From the NCBI RefSeq assembly GCF_964340395.1, contig NC_135550.1, forward strand, positions 23,507,676 through 23,571,675: DNA of 64,000 nucleotides, in the 5' to 3' direction. The number at the start of each line of letters is the position of its first letter. Position 1 is the first letter of the stretch. Made by a program: the position numbers and the translations under genes. The notes under the pieces are model-generated. The model saw nothing but the letters and a program-made list of their open reading frames with translations. It was not told the origin of the DNA and did no database searches. This DNA comes from Glandiceps talaboti. Taxonomy: Eukaryota > Hemichordata > Enteropneusta > Spengelidae. Below are positions 1-12,900 of the stretch, in pieces.

Positions 1-592
1 TAGAAATATGAGAGCATTCTGTTGTCGAAGGCAAAACAATGAAAAAATTGTCTTAATCTTTGAGTCTGCATCACTAGCTGCAACAAGCCAAAAAAAAAAT
101 ATTAAAAAGTACTTCAAACTTAAAACGATTTTTGGCACAACTACAAGCTGAACCAGCATAAACACATTTGAAGTGAGGTATTTGATTTTTTATGAGTGTA
201 CTGGTACTTCTGGATCTTTGATTGTGAAAAATCAACATAAATACATGGACTGTACACCCCTAGCTCTGCAATATAAATTTCGTTTTGGCTCCTGCTCTTA
301 TATAAACATTTTAGCACTTATTTCCTACCTCCAAATTCCAGTAATGTATTCCTTTTATAAAAGAAGTATTTTGCAATAAATTTTAGAAATTTAGTATCTA
401 GTATGAAGACTACAATTAGGGTGCATCTGTTGATTTGAAATGAATCAAAGAATGTAAGAATATTACAATTAGACTGATGAAGTTGAACTGTTGGTGGCGC
501 TCTTTTCAGTGACAGATCTTTCAGTCCATATCTCATTTAGTTCAGAGATTTTATTATTTTCACTCATGATCTGTCTGATATTTTGTTGACAG

Positions 593-995
593 CCATATGT
601 GAGCAACCTAGTGCCCCTGGAAGTGGTGCATTCAGCTGTGAAATCAGGAACAATGTGAAATCATGCCAAATACAGTGTTTACCAGGGTATGAACCATCTC
701 AGCCAGTAGCTGCTTCTTATAGCTGTGATTTTAATGCAGATATTTGGCAGCCAGCATTACCTCAACTTCAGTGCCTAGGTAAGGTTATTCAAAACACTAC
801 ATTACATTTTTTGTCCCAGTTCAGTTTCATATATCACTGAATGTGATTTTTGTCACTAATTTCTACTTATATAGAGGAACATGCAGTACATGTTATAGAT
901 AACACTTTTTTTTTCATATTCAACAGCTATTGAAGACCAAACACCAGTTGTGATTCATCCAACAGGCTACCCAACTCAAGAACCAGAAGGACAAG
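593..995 (+). CDS. Mucin exons 1-2 of the window: CCP/sushi-like module and linker
   Basis: Exons 593-778 and 927-995 are both bounded by AG/GT and are phase 1 on both sides. The first encodes a six-cysteine module beginning ICEQPSAPG, with an internal [10 protein letters not shown] stretch and a closing W-x-P...C. This resembles a complement control protein (sushi) fold, which normally has four cysteines, so the assignment is tentative. The second is a short Pro/Thr/Glu-rich linker of 23 residues leading into the lectin domain. Confidence 0.7.
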
Positions 996-3900
996 GTAAA
1001 GCATTATAAATTTATGTAGTAAATCACCCTCTAGTGATGGTGTGCTGTGAGGTTTTGAAAAGTTGATGACACATAGGCATGACCATGTGTAAATGCATAT
1101 ATGGAGTTAACTGATCAAAACTATGACAATCTTATTTTGAGAGGTGAGAACTAGGATTGATGTGATGACCACATACAGGGGATCGTGATTCTGCAACAGT
1201 TGATATCTTTGTTTCAAAGTATAGTTCATTGCTGTCGCAAACAAATGTTCCTTTTAGCATTTGAAATACAATGATAGGACAGTGTTTTACACCTATAGTT
1301 ACTGATTGAGTTCTTGTAATTCACCATTTGTACAAATGAATTATTCAGGTTGTCCGCTAGTTCTGTCAGTTGCATGGAACATATGTACAGAAAAGAAGAT
1401 TACCAATATGATTAAGTATAGAATGTGTACATCGTTACTGAGTTAGCTGCCATTAATGAGGATGATCTGGAATGATAGGAAACCTGCAGCAGAGTGATAA
1501 GACTTTCTGTTTATCCTTACAGATGAGGTACATATTGGTGATAGTGTATTCAAAATTGTGACCTCCCCTATGCTGAGTTGGAACGATGCTAATCAGTATT
1601 GCGATCAGGAATTTTCAGAGAATGGAAAAAGTGCTCATCTTGCTATTTTTGCATCGCAACATGCCCACGTTACCATACGGGATCACCTGAAGAGCAGTCA
1701 GGCATTAGAACATCCAGACACACATGGATACTGGGTGGGATGTACTTCCCAGACAGAGGATGGTCAGTATCTGTGGTTGAATGGATCCAATGTGGACACA
1801 GATAGATGGTCAGTCAATCAGCCAAATAGAAACCCATGTCGTGATACTGATGACAATCAAGAATGCTGTCAGCTCTGGTGAGTCGATACATTCTCTTATA
1901 ATCATGCTGTTAAGGGATATATACCCCCCAGAATTTGGTTGTGTTTGATTTATAATGCATGGTCAAGTGTAAGTCACTTTTTGGATATCATTTCTCATGA
2001 AGTCAGTGCAAATGTTGTCATGGCAACAGAAGAGAATTATCTGACGCCATTACAATTTTACCAATGATTAGAAAGCATACATAACTATACTTTCAAAATA
2101 ATTGTGTTTTTTCCATTATTTTCAAACCAAGCACAGTAATATCAAAAGGAGAGTTGAAATGAAATCTGGTATTTATCTGTTTGTTTACAGGGAAAAGCCA
2201 AGATCTGATCCTTTATTTGAGCTTGATGATGATTGCTGTCCAAAGGAAAAGCCCTTCATCTGTCAAATTGGTAAGATATTAATTTGCATGACATTATGAA
2301 TTTTAGTCATTTTAAGTGACTCAGCATTTACTCTGTTATTCTATTTGTTCCAACATTTTATCATCTGTGAGGTGATCAAATTCAACTAGTTCAAAGCCCA
2401 AAAGATTGTATTCTAAGCTAAGATGAATCAGTAAAACGGCATTATGAATATGCAAATTAGCTACTACATATTATTATAGCTAATATGCAAATCATCTGAT
2501 TTTATATGCAGTGTCACAAGCTGTATCAATATTGATCACATTAGGGAGGGTACTATCTTCCCAAGTAAGTAAGATATTTTAAACCATTCTGTTTTTGTGG
2601 ATTTTTTATTGACAGAAAATGCTGTTAATACAGTACCCAACCCTGACCAACAGCAAGGTGGTTATTGTTATTCGTGGAGTCAAAATCATTATCGTACATT
2701 TGATGGCAGACTTTACACATTCCATGGTTCTTGTAGTTATCTCCTTGCTGGTGACTGCTTTGATAACAGTTTTAAGATCTACAGTCACAACCTGCAACGT
2801 TGCAGTGACTGGGATAACTGCCAAGCTGCCTTAAGTTTCTACATTGGTGATATTCAGTTTTCAATGTATAGTACACAAGATGGCTTCCGTGTCAGTAAAG
2901 GCTATGAAGAGATCATCATACCAGCCAGTGTCATCGGTGTGCAGTTTGAACAAATTGGTCAGTATTTGGTTGTGCGTAGTGGCCTTGGATTCACCTTGAG
3001 GTGGGATGGTCAAGATGCTGTTGCTGTACAAGTAGAAGAAGTGCTGTCTGGGAAGACATGTGGTCTTTGTGGTGTATATAATGAAGATTCAACTGATGAC
3101 TTGACAGATTTGACTGGAAATGTTGTCATCTCTGTTTTAGAGTTTGCAGATAGTTATAAGATGGATGATCTTGTCAATGGTAAGTGTAAAATCTTACCTT
3201 CAGTGTTTGCTACCATAGTTACAAGTTAGCATTGTGGATGGTGAGTACAAAACTGTTGCCTGTGTTGCCATATTTAGAAAATACAATAAGTTTATTGGTG
3301 ATGAGCGTGAAACTGTTACCTGTGTATGTCGGCATACAAGGTTGATGACACTGTTTAATTCATGGCGATAAGTGAACTTTTTTTTCATGAAATTAAAGAT
3401 TTCGTTTTGTGTGTGCTCTCTCTCTTCCAGATGAGTGTCCAGATAGCAGTCAGCAGCCATTTTGTCGCTATGACAACCCTGAGTCCATACTCAAAGTGGA
3501 GACTGCAGACATGTTGTGCATTGCACTGAAGGAGGATGAGTTTTCTGCATGTCATAATGTAAGTGTCAAGTTTATGCAGTAACAGAGTCTGAAACAAATG
3601 AAACATAAACGCTTGATTGAAAATACTCCATATTCTACAGCAATCTGATATTGAAAAATACATATCAAAATATTAAGACCTTCATATTTAGCAAAATGAA
3701 GAATTTAAAAAGTTTTATTTCTGGACAGTTCATTGAAATAGAGATCTGGAGTAAAACTAAAAGTACTGTTAATAGTTTGTATATATGAACAACTTGTCAT
3801 TATACACTTTGAAGCTTCAGAACCTTTCAGTTTGTCATATAGGTAAGTTTATTGACCTTTTATTAATTGTTGCAGGTTGTTAACCCAGAACCTTATTACC

Positions 3901-6900
3901 AAGCCTGCAAGGAAGACGTGTGTGGATGTGATAGTGATAGTTGTCAGTGTAGTAGTTACCAAGCCTATGCCAGTGAATGCAGCAGACACGATATTATAAT
4001 ACAATGGAGGAATGCAAACAGATGTCGTAAGTGATCATATTAACTTTAAAAATGAGACTTTCAGCCAAAAGTAGCACATTTAGGATATCATATAATACCT
4101 ACATCAAGTGGTTTTCGAGATAAGTATATGTATATGTTACACCCAATCTGTGAAATTGAACAATTCATGAAATGTGCATGTAACTTTGCCCAGTTCATGA
4201 AATAGTCAACCTTATACAAATGAGAGTATAGATTATGATCTAAAAGGAGCGAAATTAAATTTTTGGGGAAGAGTTTTGAACTGGGGTGTTGATTATCGAA
4301 CTCAAAAAACACAAGCTACACTGATTATAATAAAATAAGAATTGTGAAGTGATGAGTTTGTAAATACATGTTTGATTCTTATTATTTTGTGTGTGTGTCC
4401 TATAAAAAATGCTCATTTCATGTACTGGGCATATCTTACCATACCCACTTCATAACCTGGGCAACACCATTGCCTATTTAAAGAACTGGACAAAGTTACC
4501 AACCCATTTCAAGAATTGGGCAATTTCACAGATTGGGTGTAACATATATATACACTGGAGGGATTGGCTATGGTGATTACAAAGTTGGCTCTTGTATAGG
4601 ACTCTGGTTGGGGTTGGGTAAAGAGCATGGGAGTTATAACAGAGCCCACAAATTTATTGAGTTGCAGTGACCATGCAGTTAGGTTTGTCTTGAACCCTTA
4701 ACTTGCTGTTCTCTTTTACAGCATTAACTTGTGATGGCAGTTATGGCTGTATGGTTCTTGATCAGTTTGCCTTGCTGTTCATAGTTTTGTTTTATACCTT
4801 ATATTAACTCTGTGTTTATTCTCCTCACAGCATTGAGTTGTGATGGTGGTATGGTGTATGACCAGTGTGGTTCAGCCTGTCCTCAGACTTGTACACAAAC
4901 TGCATACCAGTGTATTGATGATCACTGCATAGATGGGTGTCATTGTCCTGCTGGTACTGTACTCAATGAAGGTGTCTGCATCATGCAAGAAGAATGTCCC
5001 TGTGTACATGCTGGCAAGGAGTATTCTCCACAGTCTCAGATCCCAAAGGATGATGGCTGTAATACTTGGTACGTGCATTATGAGATTGAAATCCATAAAT
5101 ATGTTATCTCAAATACTTTAATTTAAAACACTGTTTTGGGAATATATTAATTCACAATGTTAGTGTTTTAGTTGTAGGGTTTGGGGACCTATAACAAGGA
5201 GAAAATCTGGTAAAATTTAATTATATTTCCAAATTCATGTGCCATAACTGTATCACTTCTAATTCTAGTTCTAACTTTTTTCTAATTGCAGTACATGTGA
5301 AGGTGGTTTCTGGAAGTGCACGGAAAGACAATGTGGTGGTAAGAACCAAAACACTCTTCAAACTATGTACTTTTTTTTTATAATACTGTGATGATTAGTA
5401 TGACAAATACAAGTAACTTAAGGGAGCTTGTGACTGAGTCTGAAACAAGTGACTTAAGGGGGCCTTTTCGACTCTGACCACTTATGATAACTTGCTTTAT
5501 TTTTTAGGAGTTATATATTCTTACTAGAGACTTACAAAAGATTTTTGCTTGACAGGAATACAATTTTTTGCAAGCCTAATTTCAGAAGTTTGACGCTAGA
5601 GAATATTAAGTTTGATGATATTGGTATAGTACACATCATTTCAAACTTTCATTTTGTACACAGCCACTTGTTCAATCAGGGGTGATCCACATTACAAGAC
5701 ATTTGATGGCCGTAAATATAGTTTTATGGGGCAGTGTAGTTACATTGCAATGAAGAGTTGGAAGACTGACAATTACAGTATCATAGTGGAGAATACACAC
5801 TGTGGAAGACAGGCCTCATGTACAAAGTAAGTCTGTGTATTCGAACTAGTATGTAAATATCTATTCACCAAATGAAAGCATTGAAAGCACCATGTAACTG
5901 TACAGTGTTACTGAAATATATACATCAAATAGGATACGGGTTAATTTATTGTATTTGATTGATCAGTTAATTTATTGATTGATATGCACCTACAAACTAA
6001 TATTGATTGTTTGGTTTGTCAATTTATTGATTGATTGTGTATTTGATTGATCAATTTATTGATTGATTGTGTATTTGATTGATCAATTTATTGATTGATT
6101 GTGTATTTGATCGATCAATTTATTGATTGATTGTGTATTTGATCGATCAATTTATTGATTGATTGTGTATTTGATCGATCAATTTATTGATTGATTGTGT
6201 ATTTGATCGATCAATTTATTGATTGATTGTGTATTTGATTGATCAATTTATTGATTGATTGTGTATTTGATTGATCAATTTATTGATTGATTGTGTATTT
6301 GATTGATCAATTTATTGATTGATTGTGTAATTGATTGATCAATTTATTGATTGATTGTGTATTTGATTGATCAATTTATTGATTGATTGTGTATTTGATT
6401 GATCAATTTATTGATTGATTGTGTATTTGATTGATCAATTTATTGATTGATTGTGTATTTGATTGATCAATTTATTGATTGATTGTGTATTTGATTGATC
6501 AATTTATTGATTGATTGTGTATTTGATTGATCAATTTATTGATTGATTGTGTATTTGATTGATCAATTTATTGATTGATTGTGTATTTGATTGATCAATT
6601 TATTGATTGATTGTACACACCTAAAAAAAGAAAGATATAAACTCACGTGAAAATAGAAGTGATAGAGTCCTACTTCACAAAATTAAATCTATTTTTGGTC
6701 AAATGTTGAGTTGTATAGCATATATTTATTATATTTTCTTATTTATTTGTGCTACCAGATCTGTGATCATAAATGTGGAAGATACGTATGTAAAATTGAA
6801 GAGACAACATTACCTTGTTGTCAATGGTTACGATCTTGACAAGTCAGACTTACCATACAAAGCTCCGAACGTCTACATACAACAGTTGTCTAATCAAATC

Positions 6901-9900
6901 CAACAGGTAAGTGTCATTATTTCTTCCAAACTTTCTGTATTATTTCAAGTACTTAATGTGCACGTATTCAAAATATGATAAATTCTAGATGAGCAAAATG
7001 GTTTATGTCTAGCTGTTAATATGTCTATGTTGTTTTGTCTCTAAAGGTGATTCTAGACAACGGTATTCAAGTGAGGTGGAATGGTATCAATCGTGCATAC
7101 ATCAAAGTGACTTCTAGCTTCTACAATGATACATGTGGATTGTGTGGTACCTTTGATAGAAATCAGGAGGTAATTATATACTATTCACTTTGTTTGTTGG
7201 TAACTGGGGTAGGGTAGGGGAGGGGGGGGGGAGGGGTGATGAGAACTATCACAAACATGTTTTATTGCCCAGGGTAATTAATATTACTTTTTTGTATGGA
7301 ATGTATTATTTGGGTTTGGTGAGACCTGCAAAAAATCTATTTATGGATATATACCTGGAAGGTAATTTGCATATATGCCGTGATGGCCGAGAGCACTCAA
7401 CACTAGAGGGCGATGTTGTAATAGCTACCATTTTGCCACAAAATGATTGCCTAAACACTATAGGGCGATGTTGTAATGTTTTTTTTTTTGTTTTTTTTAC
7501 AGAATGATTTTCTAACACCAGAGGGCGATATTGAAAGACAACCAACACCATTTGGTGATAAATGGTCAGTTGATGGGAGCTGTAACTCAGTAACACCACC
7601 TACAACCAATCCGTGTGATTTACACACCCAACGAAAACAGCAAGCTGAACAATTGTGTGGCATCCTCAAACAACCTCCTTTCACAGGTAAGCGATAAAAA
7701 ATCATAGCACTATTGGAATTTGTAAAATGTGAAATATCGTATTTTCAACTCATGACGTAGCTATGTAAGATCGAGATTAAGTATTACATACAGGGTGATG
7801 CAAACATTTTATCATTATTTCATTCAGATTTAAGACCAGTCTTTGGATCACAGTTGTGAGTTTCCAAAATAAATATCCCTTACTGAGGGATCCCATTTAA
7901 AATGAGATGTTGTACTGATTTCTTGGAATGACATGTTTCTGGCTGTGCTAGTGTCAATCTTGTGTGACTTTTAAACGTACAGTGGTGAAAATAAATGGGC
8001 TAGTTCAACTGAAGAAAATGTCTTCTTTTTGCACTGTTTTACAGAATGCCATAACACTGTGAATGTTGAGGAGTTATATGCAGATTGTATGTACGACATA
8101 TGCAGTGTAAGTCCTCCAGAGTCTGTGGAGATTATCGTCTGTGACTACTTGGCCAGCTATGCATTGGAGTGTGCTAATAAAGGTCTCATACTCACTTGGA
8201 GAGATATGGTTACAAGAGACACTCAACTAATGTGTCGTATGTATTATACATATTTACTCATATATATTTGTGTTATTTGAAAAAAATATGCAAATCAAAT
8301 ATTATGATGTGGATTTCACTCAGTTTTAATGTGTATACGATATTCATCCTTTTACAATGTAAAACCTAAACAGACTGAAATTATAGTGATTGTATATTGT
8401 TGGTTACTGATGCTGTGAATTTTGTCAACAGGCCGAATATTTCTTTGACAAAAAGAACTGTTTGTGTGACTACCATAGTATAAACATACTACGACAAACA
8501 AGTTGATTGCTTTATGCCCAGTTTAAATTATATACACCTCTTACTTTTACTTTGACCAATCAGAAAGGGTAATGATAGTAACACCACCTGATTGACATAT
8601 GGTAATAAGCTGTATAATTATGCATTCCTTCAGCTCAACAATGTAAGATGGGCCAAGTCTACCAGGAATGTGGGTCCTCCTGTCAAACATCATGTGCCGC
8701 CATGGCAACCAATCTAGCATGTCAGGAAGAGTGTAATCCAGGTTGCAGCTGTCCTCCTGGTATGGTAGAGGATTACCATGGCAACTGTATATTGGTGGAA
8801 GAGTGTCCATGCAAGTACAATGAGAAAGTTTATTTAGCTGGTGAGATAACCCAACAAGAATGCAAAGCATGGTGAGTTTTTTGTAGACACTCCTTTACAA
8901 AGTAATAAACAGTAGTTTTTGTTTTAGACGAAGGAATCCGGAAATTTTCCCTTACTAGTGTAATTAGACATGAATCCCTCTCAATTTGTTATAGCATCCT
9001 CAGTCTTGTATATGTTGTGCCATGAGAAAGAGTTCTATTTCAGTTTGTCAGAAAGCAGTTTGATCCTTGAAGCACTTTTGAGTTTGAAAATATATATCAT
9101 TAGTAGTTACCAGCCACTCTCAACACATATAACACTCTGTGTGTATTGATCAAAGTTAACCACAGAATGCTGATATTTGTTTTCTCTTAGAACGATTTAA
9201 CTGATTCCACCTTTTATAGGAAAGGATAGAGAAGAACCTTTTAATAGTTAATGTCATTACCAAGTGAAATGTAGTTCAAGTTATTAGCTTTGGGTGTCAT
9301 TACAGGTTGACGATTCTCATCAGAATGACAAATTCCATAGTTAAAACTGACCACTAGGTGGCAAAGATGACCAGATTGAAATGTCAACGTACTGCTTGTA
9401 CATTAAAAGTTACCTGTGTATAAAAGTCATTTGATCTAGTAGCAAGCCGACATTTTGGGGTCACGTGAAAAGTAACAAATTTGTTTCTATCCATAGTGAG
9501 TGTATGAATGGTGGATGGCAATGTGAGGACAAAGAATGTGATACTACACAACCAGAGTGTGGAACAAACATGGAGTTTGTAAGTTGTAAAGACAACTGCC
9601 CTCTAACTTGTACAAATATGCACCTCAGACGTAGCTGTGCATCAACTACCTGCCAACCTGGATGTCAATGTATACCTGGCTACGTATGGGATGGTATGTT
9701 ACACACTTTAAACACATTTTATTATCTAAAAGGATCTTTGTTTTTTTTAATTACCTTCATATTTGTCAATTTTTCTATCTAATTTCTGAAAAATTACATT
9801 GTCTGTACTGTCATTTTGTTGATACTTTTCACCATTGTCAGCCAATATTTACCTTGTGTCATCGGTAATGTTATGGCTTTGGTAATCAAGACTTAAGTTA

Positions 9901-12900
9901 GTAAGATAGACACCTACTAAAACTATTGTTGTTGGATGTCATAGATTACACAATTATTTGATAGCAGTACCTTTGTTGTGTGAATCTAATCACCGTGTGA
10001 TCAAGATAGTGTAAATATCAGAAGTCCAAAAACAGTACACTGCAAGTTCATGGAAGGCTAGCAATAAAACATTGCCTGTGTCATTCTATGGACTGGTACA
10101 TTTGTATGTGTGTGGCCACTTGAAAAAAAAATTAGCTTTCAGAGATGCCTTCCTACTGATACTATAATTAAACTAACATCCATTTTTTGAACACCACAGA
10201 TACAATGATTATGACTTTATTTGTTTGTTTAGGTGATCAGTGTGTTAGTACCAAAGACTGTCCCTGTCATCACGGAGGACAAAGCTATAAAACAGGTCAA
10301 ACTATTACTGTGGATTGTAACACATGGTAAGTTTTAGTCATCTATACAGTGATATGTGTAGAGTGAGTGAATCAATGAATGAATGAATGAATGAATGAAT
10401 GAGGGAATGAATGCATGTGTGCATGAATGAATGAATGAATGCATGGATGAACAAATGAATGATTGAATGAATGCATGAACAAATGAATGATTGAATGCAT
10501 GAATGAACAAATGAATGAGTGAATGATTGAATGCATGAATGAATGAATGATTGAATGAATGAATGAATGAACAAATGAATGAGTGAACAATTGATGAAAG
10601 ATTAAACAAATGAATGAGTGAATGATTGAATGCATGAATGAACAAATGAATGATTGAACAAACAAACGAACGAATGAATGAATGAATGCATGAATGAATG
10701 AACAAATGAATGAGTGAACAATTGATGAAAGATTGAATAAATGAATGGTTTATTTCACCAGATACAAAAAGACAAATGTGTACATACCAAAGAAAGAAAT
10801 TTGAAAGAAAAATTAAAGATGTGGTTATAGCCACATGATTATTTGATAACATGGTTGGAATATTAATGAGCTATTTTGCATAATCATTTGATGTTGATTT
10901 CAATGGTGAATTTGAATATCTTTAATTCCATGTTATTTATTTTTACAGCTTGTGTAATGGACAACAGTGGGAATGTGAGAACAGACAGTGTGCCGGTGTA
11001 TGTACTGCCTGGGGTGATTCTCACTATGAAACATTTGACGGCAAAATGTTCACCTTCCAAGGTCACTGCACCTATACTCTGTCAAAGAGTATCTCCAGCA
11101 ATCCTTATCTTCAATACTCCATTGCATCAGAGAATATTATATGTGGTACAAGTGGGGTAACCTGTAGTAAAACTATTGCTGTCACTGTATGGGTTGATGG
11201 TCAACAATATCAGATCAGACTCATACGAGGTTCTCCTGTCAATGTGCCATACCCATCACCATTTGAAGTGTGGGAAGCTGGTCTCTTTGTCTTTGTACAT
11301 GTTCAGCACCATTTCACTGTACAGTGGGATAAAGGTACTAGAGTCTACGTCAAGTTGGATCCCATACACAGAGCTCAGGTAAGCAATCTATTAAATAACT
11401 GATACGTTTGTTACATGATAACACCATTCAGAAACAGTGTCTGAACAATTGTGTCATCTTGGAATTAGAATAGGACATTTACTGGCAAATGAAATTGTAA
11501 AATTTTGGAAGATTGAACTCATTTTTTGTTCATAAAGTTTTGGTTCAGATTCAATCAGCAGCAAATATAAACTGTGCTGAATTTGTGTGAATATGTTTTT
11601 AACTCTGCATTAATTGACTTCTACATGATCTGCCTATAGGTTGAGGGTCTGTGCGGCAACTTCAATGATGACCAACTGGATGACTTTGTAACACCATCAG
11701 GAGGTCCACCAGCTGTAACATCACTAGAATTTGGTGACAGTTGGAAATCACTGCGATCCTGCCCAGATTCAACCCATATTAATGATACATGTAGTATGGC
11801 TCCTCACCGTAAAGCATGGGCTGTCAGAAAATGTAGTATCCTCAAGTCTGACCACTTCCAGTCCTGTCATAGTGAGGTTCCATATGAACCATACTTTGAC
11901 AGGTGTGTTTTTGACGCCTGTGGTTGTGATATGGGTGGTGATTGCGAGTGTCTTTGTACAGCCATAGCTACCTATACGCATAAATGTAACATGAATGGTA
12001 TTCCTGTACGATGGAGATCACAAGAATTCTGTCGTAAGTATGATGTTCTGATGATCTGATTACTGTATGATGTTCACTAGGAAAAAAGGGTCCTATTCAG
12101 TGTTGATGAAAAATAGGGGGAAAAAATATTTTTAAAAATGAAAATTTATGTTTCCTATTTCTCTAAAATTGAAGTCATTCTTATCATATTCTACTATTTT
12201 GTTTAAAAAAAAGAAAACCAACAAAAACAAAAATGTACTTTTTTTCTATGATGCCCCAAAATAAAGAATCAAATATTGTTGTTTCTTTGTATTTCAGCCA
12301 TGCAGTGTGAGGGCTGTGGACACTATGAGGCCTGCACTACGGCATGTCCCAGGACCTGTGACAATTTCTATGACTACAGTTCAGTTATAGAACAATGTGA
12401 CCAAAGCTGTGTTGAAGGATGTCAGTGCCCATCAGATGAAGTTTATGATCCAGACACTAACAAGTGTGTTCCACCAGCAGAGTGTTACTGTGCTAAAGTT
12501 AATGGTGTCAAATATTTTGATGGTCAGATCATCAACAGCTACTCAGATCCCTGTCAAACATGGTAGGTGACCCAAATGACTTCTAATACTAATGTACTTC
12601 AGACTCTGATAATGTATAGCTGCCAAGAGCCATGCTTACCTATATAGAGGTAATTCCTGGTTTTCATACCCACTTTGAGGAATAGAAAGTAAAATAAAGC
12701 TAGATTTGCTATTTTGTTCGTAGCGCCTTACAGGAAGTAAAATAGGACTTTCCTTGAAAAATTAGGTTACACTTTGAAAATATAAACCTCAGGATTCTGA
12801 CGCGAATGTTTTTAATAGAAATATTAGGGAAAGAAGGTATTGTGTTATCAAGATATTTCACAAGTGTGATGGAATGGCTACAAATTTGAAAGAAAACAAA

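Noticed and set aside
173-379. Upstream mucin exon or signal peptide within the first 590 bp
   Set aside because: No cysteine-module pattern, signal peptide or suitable phase-1 donor found; the 5' end of the gene must lie outside the window.
10334-10852. His/Ser/Phe-rich minus-strand ORFs
   Set aside because: Translation of an AATG-type microsatellite.
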